A DNA stretch of 64,000 bases from Streptomyces subrutilus. GTDB taxonomy: Bacteria; Actinomycetota; Actinomycetes; Streptomycetales; Streptomycetaceae. Positions 49,338 to 56,769 of the stretch are shown piece by piece; position 1 is the stretch's first letter; each line of letters begins with the position of its first letter. The notes beneath the pieces were generated by a model. The model saw only the letters and a program-made list of their open reading frames with translations, did no database searches and was not told the origin of the DNA. A program made the translations under genes and the position numbers. Location of the stretch: NCBI RefSeq assembly GCF_008704535.1, contig NZ_CP023701.1, forward strand, positions 5,374,001 to 5,438,000, given 5' to 3'.

Positions 49338-50366
49338 ATGAAGGTCGGAGTGCTGACCGGCGGCGGCGACTGCCCCGGGCTCAACGCGGTGATCAGGGCC
49401 GTCGTCCGCAAGGGCACGCAGGAGTACGGGTACGGGTTCATCGGCTTCAAGGACGGCTGGCGGGGAGTGATCCAGGGCAGGGCCGTCCCCCTGGACATCC
49501 CGGCCGTCCGCGGCATCCTGCCCCGCGGCGGCACCGTCCTCGGCGCCTCGCGCACCAACCCGTTCACCACGGAGAACGGCGTGCGGGGCATCCGGGAGAA
49601 CCTCGCCAAGTACGAGGTGGACGCGCTCGTCGCGATCGGCGGCGAGGACACCCTCGGCGTCGCCGCCCGGCTGCACGCCGAACACGGCATCCCCTGCGTC
49701 GGCGTCCCGAAGACCATCGACAACGACCTCTCGGCCACCGACTACACCTTCGGCTTCGACACGGCCGTCGGCATCGCCACCGAGGCCATCGACCGCCTCC
49801 ACACCACCGCCGAGTCCCACATGCGGGTCCTGGTCGTCGAGGTCATGGGCCGGCACGCCGGCTGGATCGCCCTGCACTCCGGCCTCGCGGGCGGCGCCAA
49901 CGTCATCCTCATCCCGGAGCAGCGCTTCGACATCGACCAGGTCTGCGCCTGGGTGGCCTCCCGCTTCGAGGCCAGCTACGCGCCGATCGTGGTGGTCGCC
50001 GAAGGGGCCATGCCCACCGACGGCGACCTGGTCCTCAAGGACGCCACCACGGACTCCTTCGGACACGTCCGGCTGTCGGGCGTCGGCGAGTGGCTCGCCC
50101 GGGAGATCTCGGCGCGGACCGGCAACGAGGCCCGTACGACGGTCCTCGGCCACGTCCAGCGGGGCGGCACGCCGAGCGCCTTCGACCGGTGGCTCGCGAC
50201 CCGCTTCGGGCTGCACGCCATCGACGCGGTGCGCGACGGCGCCTTCGGCACGATGGTCGCGCTCCGGGGCACGGACATCGTCCGGGTGCCGATCACCGAG
50301 GCCACGGCGAAGCTCAAGACGGTGGACCCGGCGCTGTACGCGGAGGCCGGGGTCTTCTTCGGCTGA
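49338..50366 (+). CDS. pfkA: 6-phosphofructokinase
   Basis: The product is 342 aa from ATG 49338, with AAGGGAG 7 nt upstream. ATG 49320 is also in frame and lies 7 nt after the -10, so a leaderless longer form (MAKGDP extension) is possible. Motifs are MKVGVLTGGGDCPGLNAV, VAIGGEDTLG, PKTIDNDLSATDYTFGFDTA and EVMGRHAGWIALHSGLAGG. The GGED nucleotide loop (instead of GGDGS) marks the actinobacterial group, which contains both ATP- and PPi-dependent enzymes. It phosphorylates fructose 6-phosphate in glycolysis. Confidence 0.96.
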   Translation: MKVGVLTGGGDCPGLNAVIRAVVRKGTQEYGYGFIGFKDGWRGVIQGRAVPLDIPAVRGILPRGGTVLGASRTNPFTTENGVRGIRENLAKYEVDALVAIGGEDTLGVAARLHAEHGIPCVGVPKTIDNDLSATDYTFGFDTAVGIATEAIDRLHTTAESHMRVLVVEVMGRHAGWIALHSGLAGGANVILIPEQRFDIDQVCAWVASRFEASYAPIVVVAEGAMPTDGDLVLKDATTDSFGHVRLSGVGEWLAREISARTGNEARTTVLGHVQRGGTPSAFDRWLATRFGLHAIDAVRDGAFGTMVALRGTDIVRVPITEATAKLKTVDPALYAEAGVFFG

Positions 50367-50396
50367 CGCCGGGCGGCGCCGGCGGGCCATGGGCCG

Positions 50397-50402
50397 TAGG
50401 GT
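50397..50402 (+). promoter_or_regulatory. -10 element upstream of the hydroxyacid dehydrogenase gene
   Basis: TAGGGT, about 46 nt before GTG 50449. A leader of about 40 nt carries the GGGAG ribosome site. Confidence 0.35.
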
Positions 50403-50448
50403 GGCGAACGGCTCATGGTCCGACGTACACGGCGCAACGGGAGCAAGC

Positions 50449-51444
50449 GTGGAGATCCTGGCATTCGGTGTCACCGCCGACGAGCGGCCCCTCCTGGAGC
50501 GCGCCTTCGCGGGACAGCACGAGGTCCGCTGCCTCGACGTCTTCCTGAGCGAGGACACCGCGCCCATCGCCGCCGGCTACGAGGTCGTCTCCTCCAGCGT
50601 GAACGCCGACCTCGACGCCCGGGTGCTGCGCACCCTGGCCGCCGGCGGGACGAAGATGATCGCCCAGCGCTCCACCGGCTTCAACAACATCGACCTGGAC
50701 GTGGCCCGGCAGCTGGGCATGACGGTCGGCCGGGTCTCGTACTACTCGCCCTATTCGGTCGCCGAGTTCGCCTGGGCCCTGGCCATGGCCGTGAACCGGC
50801 GCATCGTCCGCGCCTCCAACCGCACCCGGGACTTCGACTTCCGGCTGAACGGGCTGATGGGCCGCGACATGCGCGGCCGCACGGTCGGCGTGCTCGGCAC
50901 CGGCAAGATCGGCGAGGCCTTCACCCGGATCGCCCACGGCTTCGGGATGAACCTGCTGGGCTGGGACCTCGCGCAGAACCCGGCGTGCGTGGAGCTCGGC
51001 ATGAAGTACGTGGACAAGGACGAACTGCTCGCCTCCTCCGATCTGATCAGCCTGCACGTGCCGCTGCTGGAGTCCACCCACCACATCATCGACTCGGCGG
51101 CCCTGCGGCTGATGCGGGACGACGCGATCCTGGTGAACTCCAGCCGGGGCGGGCTCGTCGACACCGACGCGCTCGTCACCGAGCTGCGCGCGGGCCGCTT
51201 CGCCGGCGTGGGCCTGGACGTGTACGAGGCGGAGGCCGGGGTCTTCTTCCTGGACAAGTCCCTGGAGGCGGTCGAGGACGACACCCTGGCCCGGCTGGTC
51301 ACCTTCCCGCACGTGGTGGTGACCTCGCACCAGGCCTATTACACGACGGACGCGGTGGGCCAGATCATCGACACCACCGTCGCCAACGTCGCCGACTACC
51401 TGGCCGGCCGCCGCTCCGAGAACACCCTCGTCGCCCCCTCCTGA
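50449..51444 (+). CDS. D-2-hydroxyacid dehydrogenase (D-lactate dehydrogenase type)
   Basis: The product is 331 aa from GTG 50449 (MEILAFGV), with GGGAG upstream; the frame is open from 50389. The NAD Rossmann motif GVLGTGKIGEAFTRIAHGFG is intact, as are the catalytic Arg (NSSRGGLVDT), Glu (VGLDVYEAE) and His (VVTSHQAYYT). The sequence pattern matches the LdhA-like branch that reduces pyruvate to D-lactate. It lies directly after pfkA, so a fermentative or overflow role in glycolysis is plausible. The substrate is inferred. Confidence 0.92.
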   Translation: MEILAFGVTADERPLLERAFAGQHEVRCLDVFLSEDTAPIAAGYEVVSSSVNADLDARVLRTLAAGGTKMIAQRSTGFNNIDLDVARQLGMTVGRVSYYSPYSVAEFAWALAMAVNRRIVRASNRTRDFDFRLNGLMGRDMRGRTVGVLGTGKIGEAFTRIAHGFGMNLLGWDLAQNPACVELGMKYVDKDELLASSDLISLHVPLLESTHHIIDSAALRLMRDDAILVNSSRGGLVDTDALVTELRAGRFAGVGLDVYEAEAGVFFLDKSLEAVEDDTLARLVTFPHVVVTSHQAYYTTDAVGQIIDTTVANVADYLAGRRSENTLVAPS

Positions 51445-51448
51445 CCCC

Positions 51449-51469
51449 GGCCGGGACCGCCGCCCGGCC
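51449..51469. terminator. Hairpin between convergent genes
   Basis: GGCCGGG (51449-51455) and CCCGGCC (51463-51469) with a 7-nt loop in the 27-bp gap. Confidence 0.5.
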
Positions 51470-51471
51470 CC

Positions 51472-53346
51472 TCACGCCGGGGCGGTCACCCCCGTCAGCA
51501 GCTCCCGCAGCAGGTCCGCGCCCCGCAGCGTCAGCACCGACTCCGGGTGGAACTGGACCCCGGCGAAACCGCCGGCCGCCGACCGCAGGGCGTGCACCTC
51601 GCCCGTGGACCGGTCCCGCGCGACCTCCACCCCGCGCTCCGCGAGCCGCGCGGCCAGCGGTTCGCCGCACCGCGCCGTGTACGTGTTGTAGAACCCCACC
51701 ACCTCCTCGGCCCCGAACAGGTCGATCCGGCTCTGCGCGCCCTGCGCCGGCTCCTCCTTGCGGACCAGCGGCAGGCCCAGCTCGGCCGCCAGCAGCTCGT
51801 GCCCCAGGCACACCCCGAGCAGCCCGTGCCGGTGCCCGGCCAGCAGCCCGGCCGTCAGCGACCGCAGCATCCGCATCTTCGGGTCGGCCGGGTCGGCCGG
51901 GTTCCCCGGCCCGGGACCCAGGACGACCGGTCCCTCCCAGGCCAGGGCCGCCGCCCGCAGCCCCGGCGCGTCGTAGCGCCGTACGGTCACCTCCAGCCCG
52001 GCCACCCGCAGGACGTGCGCCAGCATCGCCGTGAACGTGTCCTCCGCGTCCACCACCAGCGCGTGGCCGGCCGGCGGGGCGGCCCGCTCCCGCATGCGGA
52101 GCCAGAACGGCGCCAGGTCCGCCCGCCGCGCCTCCAGCGCCGCACGCACCCGGGGATCGTCCGCCAGCCGGGCCCCCGCGAAGCCGGGCCGGGGGGCCGC
52201 GGGCCGCACGCCGAGCGCCGCCAGCACCCCCGCCGCCTTCGCATGGGTCTCCGCCACCTCGCCCGCCGGGTCCGAGTGGCGCACCAGCGTGGCCCCCACC
52301 GGCACCCGCAGGGTCCCGTCGGCCGCGATGTCGGCGGTGCGGATCAGGATGGGGGAGTCCAGGCGCTGCGCGCCGCCCTCGTCCAGGCCGAGCAGGGCCA
52401 GCGCGCCGGCGTAGTAGCCGCGGCCCCCGCTCTCGTGGCGCTCGATCACCCGGCAGGCGTTCTGCACCGGCGAGCCGGTCACCGTCGCGGCGAACATCGT
52501 CTCGCGCAGCACCTCGCGCACGTCCAGCGAGGAGCGCCCGCGCAGCTCGTACTCGGTGTGCGCCAGGTGGGACATCTCCTTGAGCCGCGGCCCGACCACC
52601 ACGCCGCCCCGGTCGCCGACCGTGCACATCATCTTCAGCTCCTCGTCGACCACCATCGACAGCTCCTCGGTCTCCTTGCGGTCCCCGAGGAACGCGAGGA
52701 GGGAGTCGGTGGTCGGGCCGCCGGCCGGGTAGCGGTAGGTTCCGCTGATCGGGTTCATCACCACCGTCCCGCCGGACATCCGCACGTGCACCTCCGGGCT
52801 GGCGCCGACCAGGGTCCGGGCGCCGGTGTGCACGACGTACGTCCAGTAAGCGCCCCGCTCGCCCTCCAGCAGCCGCCGGAACAGCGCGAGCGCGTCGGCC
52901 CGGCCGAAGCCGTCGATCCGGCCGCCGTAGGTGCGCCGGATCACGAAGTTGGCGCCCTCGCCGCGGCCGATCTCGTCCTCGACGACCCGCGCCACGGTGG
53001 CCGCGTACTCCTCGTCGGGCACGTCGAAGCCGCCGTCCTCGACCCGCACCCGGTGCGCGGGCAGCTCCTCCAGCACCCGGGCGAGGGGGAGCTCGTACGC
53101 CTCCTCGGCGACCAGCACGCTCAGCGGCGTGCCGTCGTCGCGCACGTCGAAGCCGCGCTCGCGGATCTGCCGGAAGGGCACCAGCGCGAGCGAGGGCAGC
53201 TCGCGCACGGGCAGGTCGGCGAGGCGCTCGACCTCGCGGACGGGCCCGAGCAGCACCTCCACGGTGTCGTGGTCGCGGCCGGGGGTCCGTCGGCGCAGCA
53301 GGGCGAACGGCGGGCAGGAGTCGTCGAGCAGTCGGCTGAGGTCCAT
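51472..53346 (-). CDS. TrpE-TrpG-type (PhzE-like) fused anthranilate synthase
   Basis: The product is 624 aa from ATG 53346. Residues 1-430 are a chorismate-using synthase: IGRGEGANFVIRRTY, MNPISGTYRYPAGG, EELKMMCTV and FAATVTGSPVQNACRVI. Residues about 430-624 are a class I glutamine amidotransferase, with nucleophile C513 (GVCLGHELLAAELGL) and H600 (FHPESV). The fused order matches PhzE and TrpEG proteins, so the product is anthranilate or 2-amino-2-desoxyisochorismate. The Trp-codon attenuator just upstream argues for tryptophan synthesis. It is divergent from aroH. Confidence 0.93.
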   Translation of the reverse strand: MDLSRLLDDSCPPFALLRRRTPGRDHDTVEVLLGPVREVERLADLPVRELPSLALVPFRQIRERGFDVRDDGTPLSVLVAEEAYELPLARVLEELPAHRVRVEDGGFDVPDEEYAATVARVVEDEIGRGEGANFVIRRTYGGRIDGFGRADALALFRRLLEGERGAYWTYVVHTGARTLVGASPEVHVRMSGGTVVMNPISGTYRYPAGGPTTDSLLAFLGDRKETEELSMVVDEELKMMCTVGDRGGVVVGPRLKEMSHLAHTEYELRGRSSLDVREVLRETMFAATVTGSPVQNACRVIERHESGGRGYYAGALALLGLDEGGAQRLDSPILIRTADIAADGTLRVPVGATLVRHSDPAGEVAETHAKAAGVLAALGVRPAAPRPGFAGARLADDPRVRAALEARRADLAPFWLRMRERAAPPAGHALVVDAEDTFTAMLAHVLRVAGLEVTVRRYDAPGLRAAALAWEGPVVLGPGPGNPADPADPKMRMLRSLTAGLLAGHRHGLLGVCLGHELLAAELGLPLVRKEEPAQGAQSRIDLFGAEEVVGFYNTYTARCGEPLAARLAERGVEVARDRSTGEVHALRSAAGGFAGVQFHPESVLTLRGADLLRELLTGVTAPA

Positions 53347-53398
53347 GGGTCGGGCGTCCTTCCGGGGGGAGGGACGGCCCGCGCGCCGCAGAACGCGG

Positions 53399-53422
53399 AA
53401 GGCCGCCCCTCGGGGCGGCCTT
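53399..53422 (-). terminator. Attenuator hairpin in the trp leader
   Basis: 11-bp arms (53399-53409 and 53412-53422, GGCCGCCCC core) with a 2-nt loop, flanked by TT and CGCG on both sides. It lies between the leader-peptide stop and the anthranilate synthase start. Confidence 0.75.
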
Positions 53423-53445
53423 CGCGTCATCGCGTGTGGTGTGTC

Positions 53446-53523
53446 CTAGGTACGCGCGAGGAGTGGGCCGCCGGGAGCGGGCCACCACCAGTTCATCTGC
53501 GACATCTGCGCGTGCGCGTACAT
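53446..53523 (-). CDS. trpL: trp leader peptide (attenuation), three consecutive Trp codons
   Basis: ATG 53523 to TAG 53446 encodes 25 residues: MYAHAQMSQMNWWWPAPGG, then PLLART. The Trp codons 12-14 (TGG TGG TGG) lie where a ribosome would stall if charged tRNA-Trp is scarce. The stop is 24 bp before the attenuator hairpin, which precedes the anthranilate synthase gene. This is the standard arrangement for ribosome-mediated transcription attenuation. The -10 TAGAGT is 7 nt before the ATG, so the leader mRNA may itself be leaderless. Confidence 0.85.
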   Translation of the reverse strand: MYAHAQMSQMNWWWPAPGGPLLART

Positions 53524-53530
53524 GGCGAGC

Positions 53531-53557
53531 ACTCTAACCCAGGGCCCGCCCGGTCGA
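53531..53557 (-). promoter_or_regulatory. Promoter of the trp leader transcript
   Basis: On the minus strand TCGACC (53552-53557), 15 nt, TAGAGT (53531-53536), then 7 nt to the leader-peptide ATG. The spacer is short. Confidence 0.4.
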
Positions 53558-53596
53558 GAGGCGCTCGACATCCCGTCTCACGTTGTGGGCGCGGGG

Positions 53597-53624
53597 CTGG
53601 ACGGCCCCGGTGACGCCGTAATGT
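53597..53624 (+). promoter_or_regulatory. aroH promoter, predicted leaderless
   Basis: CTGGAC (53597-53602), 16 nt, TAATGT (53619-53624). GTG 53632 lies 7 nt after the -10. Confidence 0.45.
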
Positions 53625-53631
53625 GTACGGG

Positions 53632-54987
53632 GTGACCGTGAACGCTGAAACCCAAGCCCCCGCCGCCAAGGCGACCTGGCGAGACCTTCCCGCGGCGCAG
53701 CAGCCTTCGTACCCCGATGCCGAGGCTCTGCGCGCTGTCGTCGCGGACCTCGAGTCGTATCCTCCCCTCGTCTTCGCGGGTGAGTGCGACCAGCTGCGCG
53801 CCCGTCTGGGAGCCGTCGCCAAGGGCGAGGCGTTCCTGCTGCAGGGCGGCGACTGCGCCGAGGCCTTCGACGCCGTGTCCGCCGAACACATCCGCGCCAA
53901 GCTGAAGACGCTGCTCCAGATGAGCGCCGTCCTGACCTACGCGGCCTCCGTGCCCGTGGTCAAGGTCGGCCGCATCGCGGGCCAGTACTCCAAGCCGCGC
54001 TCCAAGGACACCGAGACCCGCGACGGCATCACCCTGCCGACCTACCGGGGCGACTCCGTCAACGGCTTCGCCTTCACCGAAGAGGCCCGGATCCCGGACC
54101 CCGAGCGGCTCAAGCGCATGTACCACGCCTCGGCCTCGACGCTGAACCTGGTGCGCGCCTTCACCACCGGCGGCTACGCGGACCTGCGGCAGGTGCACGC
54201 CTGGAACCAGGACTTCGTGAAGTCCTCCCCGTCCGGGCAGCGCTACGAGCAGCTCGCGCGGGAGATCGACAACGCGCTGAACTTCATGAAGGCGTGCGGC
54301 ACCGACCCGGCCGAGTTCAAGGCCGTCGAGTTCTACGCCTCCCACGAGGCGCTGCTGCTCGACTACGAGGGCGCGCTGACCCGCACCGACTCGCGCACCG
54401 GCAGGCTGTACGACACCTCCGGCCACATGGTCTGGGTCGGCGAGCGGACCCGGCAGCTGGACCACGCGCACATCGAGTTCTGCGCGCAGATCGCCAACCC
54501 GCTCGGCATCAAGCTCGGCCCCACGACCACCGTGGACGAGGCGCTGACGTACATCGACCGCCTCGACCCCGAGCGCGAGCCGGGCCGGCTGACCTTCGTC
54601 GTCCGCATGGGCGCCGACAAGGTCCGCGACAAGCTCCCCGAGCTGGTCGAGAAGGTCACCGCGTCCGGTGCGACCGTCGCCTGGGTCACCGACCCGATGC
54701 ACGGCAACACCTTCGAGGCGGCCTCGGGCCACAAGACGCGCCGTTTCGACGACGTGCTCGACGAGGTCAAGGGCTTCTTCGAGGTCCACAAGGCGCTGGG
54801 CACCCACCCGGGCGGCATCCACGTCGAGCTCACCGGTGACGACGTCACCGAGTGCGTGGGCGGCGGCGACGAGATCTTCGTCGACGACCTGCACCAGCGC
54901 TACGAGACGGCCTGCGACCCGCGGCTCAACCGCAGCCAGTCCCTGGACCTCGCGTTCCTGGTGGCGGAGATGTACCGGGACCAGTAG
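53632..54987 (+). CDS. aroH: Class II 3-deoxy-7-phosphoheptulonate (DAHP) synthase
   Basis: The product is 451 aa from GTG 53632 (MTVNAETQ); GTGs at 53623 and 53638 are weaker choices given the -10 position. Class II motifs are intact: LLQGGDCAEAFD, RIAGQYSKPRS, GHMVWVGERTRQLDHAHIEF, VRMGADKVRDKLP, VTDPMHGNT and HVELTGDDVTECVGG. It condenses PEP and erythrose 4-phosphate, the first step of the shikimate pathway. Position next to the fused anthranilate synthase gene means both ends of the Trp branch are controlled in one divergent region. Confidence 0.97.
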   Translation: MTVNAETQAPAAKATWRDLPAAQQPSYPDAEALRAVVADLESYPPLVFAGECDQLRARLGAVAKGEAFLLQGGDCAEAFDAVSAEHIRAKLKTLLQMSAVLTYAASVPVVKVGRIAGQYSKPRSKDTETRDGITLPTYRGDSVNGFAFTEEARIPDPERLKRMYHASASTLNLVRAFTTGGYADLRQVHAWNQDFVKSSPSGQRYEQLAREIDNALNFMKACGTDPAEFKAVEFYASHEALLLDYEGALTRTDSRTGRLYDTSGHMVWVGERTRQLDHAHIEFCAQIANPLGIKLGPTTTVDEALTYIDRLDPEREPGRLTFVVRMGADKVRDKLPELVEKVTASGATVAWVTDPMHGNTFEAASGHKTRRFDDVLDEVKGFFEVHKALGTHPGGIHVELTGDDVTECVGGGDEIFVDDLHQRYETACDPRLNRSQSLDLAFLVAEMYRDQ

Positions 54988-55021
54988 CCGCGACCTCCGC
55001 GCGGTGGCTTCCCACGACGAC

Positions 55022-55050
55022 GGGGCACGGATCCATGTGATCCGTGCCCC
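55022..55050 (+). terminator. Terminator of aroH
   Basis: 12-bp arms (55022-55033 and 55039-55050) with a 5-nt loop (CATGT), 35 bp after the stop. Confidence 0.8.
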
Positions 55051-55069
55051 ATCGTCGATTCCAGGGCTT

Positions 55070-55088
55070 TTAGGGTTGCCTAACTTTG
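55070..55088 (+). promoter_or_regulatory. Iron box 1 (DmdR/IdeR-type)
   Basis: TTAGGGTTGCCTAACTTTG matches about 14 of 19 positions of the DmdR/IdeR consensus (TTAGGTTAG-S-CTAACCTAA). It lies upstream of bfd. Confidence 0.6.
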
Positions 55089-55095
55089 GGTACGG

Positions 55096-55114
55096 TTAGG
55101 TAAGCCTCACCGAA
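55096..55114 (+). promoter_or_regulatory. Iron box 2 (DmdR/IdeR-type)
   Basis: TTAGGTAAGCCTCACCGAA matches about 16 of 19 consensus positions. It is 46 bp before the bfd start and follows iron box 1 at a 26-bp centre spacing. Confidence 0.7.
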
Positions 55115-55159
55115 TCGGGGATGGCTCGCCGAACCATTCCGCCCAGGGAGGTGAACCGC

Positions 55160-55417
55160 GTGTACGTCTGCTCTTGCTTCGGGATCACCGACAGGCAGGT
55201 GAAGGACCACGCGGCAGCCGGGGCCTGCACCCCGCGCCAGATCGCCTCCGCCACCAAGGCCGGCACCGACTGCGGCTCCTGCGTGCGCACCATCCAGGGC
55301 ATCCTCGGACGGGGCGCCTGCCCGCGCCGCGAGCTGATGGAGACCGGAGCCGGCACGGGCGTGCCCGCCGCCGACACGGCCCTCGCGGCGCCGCCGGCGC
55401 TGGCGGAAGCGGCCTAG
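55160..55417 (+). CDS. bfd: Bacterioferritin-associated ferredoxin
   Basis: The product is 85 aa from GTG 55160 (MYVCSCFGITDRQV), with GGGAGGTG upstream. The [2Fe-2S] ligands follow the Bfd pattern C4-x-C6 ... C38-x2-C41 (TDCGSC). It carries electrons that reduce and release iron from bacterioferritin. The C-terminal 30 residues beyond the domain are Ala/Gly-rich. Two DmdR-type iron boxes sit at the promoter, so it should be induced by iron shortage. bfr is convergent 27 bp away. Confidence 0.94.
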   Translation: MYVCSCFGITDRQVKDHAAAGACTPRQIASATKAGTDCGSCVRTIQGILGRGACPRRELMETGAGTGVPAADTALAAPPALAEAA

Positions 55418-55444
55418 CCGACGGTCCGCCGCGGCATCCGCGTA

Positions 55445-55921
55445 CTAGCTCGGCTGTTCGATGAGCTGGGCGATGTAGAGCGGCTCGCCGAGGGACTCGA
55501 TCAGCTCCAGCTGGGTGTCGAGGTAGTCGATGTGGTGCTCCTCGTCCTCCAGGATCTCCTCGAAGAGGCGGGCGGAGGTGATGTCGCCCTTGCCGCGCAT
55601 GACCTCGATGCCGCGCTTGAGCCGGTCGATCGCCTCGACCTCGACCTGCCGGTCCGCCTGGAACATCTCCGTGACGGTCTGGCCGACGCGCACGTGGAAG
55701 AGCCGCTGGTAGTTCGGCAGGCCGTCGAGCATCAGGATGCGCTCGGTGATCTTGTCCGCGTGCTTCATCTCGTCGATGGATTCTTCACGCGTGTACTTGG
55801 CGAGCTTCGTCCAGCCCTTGTTGTCCTGGATGCGGTAGTGCAGCCAGTACTGGTTGATGGCCGTCAGCTCACCGGTCAGCTGCTCGTTCAGAAACTCAAG
55901 GACCTCGGGGTCGCCCTGCAT
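55445..55921 (-). CDS. bfr: Bacterioferritin
   Basis: The product is 158 aa from ATG 55921. Ferroxidase-centre ligands are E18, E51, H54, E94, E127 and H130, and the haem ligand M52 is present, so it is a haem-containing 24-mer bacterioferritin. It oxidises Fe(II) and stores Fe(III) mineral. Length and spacing are exactly those of the family. It is convergent with bfd and divergent from the sulfite-oxidase-like gene across 174 bp holding a GTAA/TTAC-type imperfect palindrome. Confidence 0.97.
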   Translation of the reverse strand: MQGDPEVLEFLNEQLTGELTAINQYWLHYRIQDNKGWTKLAKYTREESIDEMKHADKITERILMLDGLPNYQRLFHVRVGQTVTEMFQADRQVEVEAIDRLKRGIEVMRGKGDITSARLFEEILEDEEHHIDYLDTQLELIESLGEPLYIAQLIEQPS

Positions 55922-56003
55922 CGCAGAGGCTCCTTCCAGGCAATGTCAGCCATGTGACGGGGGTGGGTGCGCGCATCCTTGCACCGCCGCCGGAGGCCGT
56001 CCA

Positions 56004-56029
56004 GTAAGTGCCTCCTTAGTGGGAGTTAC
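56004..56029. promoter_or_regulatory. Imperfect GTAA...TTAC palindrome upstream of bfr
   Basis: GTAA-GTGC-CTCC (56004-56015) faces GGAG-TTAC (56022-56029). GTAA/TTAC ends are typical of HxlR-type operators; no such regulator gene is nearby, so the role is uncertain. Confidence 0.3.
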
Positions 56030-56095
56030 CGCGACTTGCCCGAATCGGCTCAGACCTGGTCATGACCACCCTGCCCAATCTGTCACCATGGACGC

Positions 56096-56728
56096 ATGGG
56101 TCAGCCGGAAAGCCGGGAATCTCCGGGAGCAGCGCAGTCCGAGCTCCCCCCGGGGCAGCGGTTGCAGCGGGGCTGGCCGGTCACCCACTACGGTCCCGTG
56201 CCCAAGTTCAAGCCGGACCGCTGGGAGTTCCGCGTCTTCGGCGCGACGGCCGACGGCGACAAGCACTGCTGGAACCACGAGGAGTTCGCGGGCCTGCCCT
56301 TCGACTCGGTCGTGGCGGACCTGCACTGCGTGACGAAATTCAGCATGACGGGCGCCGAATGGGGCGGGGTGCTCACGCGCACCGTCCTCGACCTGGCGCC
56401 GCCGGCGCCGCAGGCCACGCACGTGATGGTGTGGGCCGAGTACGGCTTCAGCTCCAACATGCGGCTGGCCGACTTCGCCTCCGAGCGGGCCGTCTTGGCC
56501 ACCCACGAGGGCGGCGAGCTGCTCACCGCCGAACACGGCTTCCCGCTGCGGCTGGTGGTTCCGCACCTGTACGCCTGGAAGGGCCCGAAGTGGGTCCGCG
56601 GCATCGAGTACATGACGGCCGACCGCCGGGGCTTCTGGGAGGAGCGGGGCTACCACAACGTGGGCGACCCCTGGCGCGAACAGCGCTACTCGTACCAGGA
56701 GGAGCCGGGGGACGGGCCCGAGCTGTAG
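56096..56728 (+). CDS. Sulfite-oxidase-like molybdopterin-binding oxidoreductase
   Basis: The product is 210 aa from ATG 56096. It is the catalytic molybdopterin fold of the sulfite oxidase/MsrP superfamily: the Mo-ligating Cys is C78 in VADLHCVTKFS, followed by WGGVLTRTVLDL, MRLADFASERAVLATHEGGELLTAEHGFPLRLVVP and WKGPKWVRGIEYM. It lacks a signal peptide and the dimerisation domain of true sulfite oxidases, so it acts in the cytoplasm on an unknown substrate. It converges on the endonuclease IV gene. Confidence 0.9.
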   Translation: MGQPESRESPGAAQSELPPGQRLQRGWPVTHYGPVPKFKPDRWEFRVFGATADGDKHCWNHEEFAGLPFDSVVADLHCVTKFSMTGAEWGGVLTRTVLDLAPPAPQATHVMVWAEYGFSSNMRLADFASERAVLATHEGGELLTAEHGFPLRLVVPHLYAWKGPKWVRGIEYMTADRRGFWEERGYHNVGDPWREQRYSYQEEPGDGPEL

Positions 56729-56769
56729 CGGCCCGTCCGCCGGGTGCGCGTCCACGGCGCCCGGGGCGG

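Noticed and set aside
51472..54987. Phenazine or other secondary-metabolite cluster suggested by a PhzE-like fusion plus DAHP synthase
   Set aside because: No phz, modification, transport or regulator genes are near; the WWW attenuator points to tryptophan synthesis.
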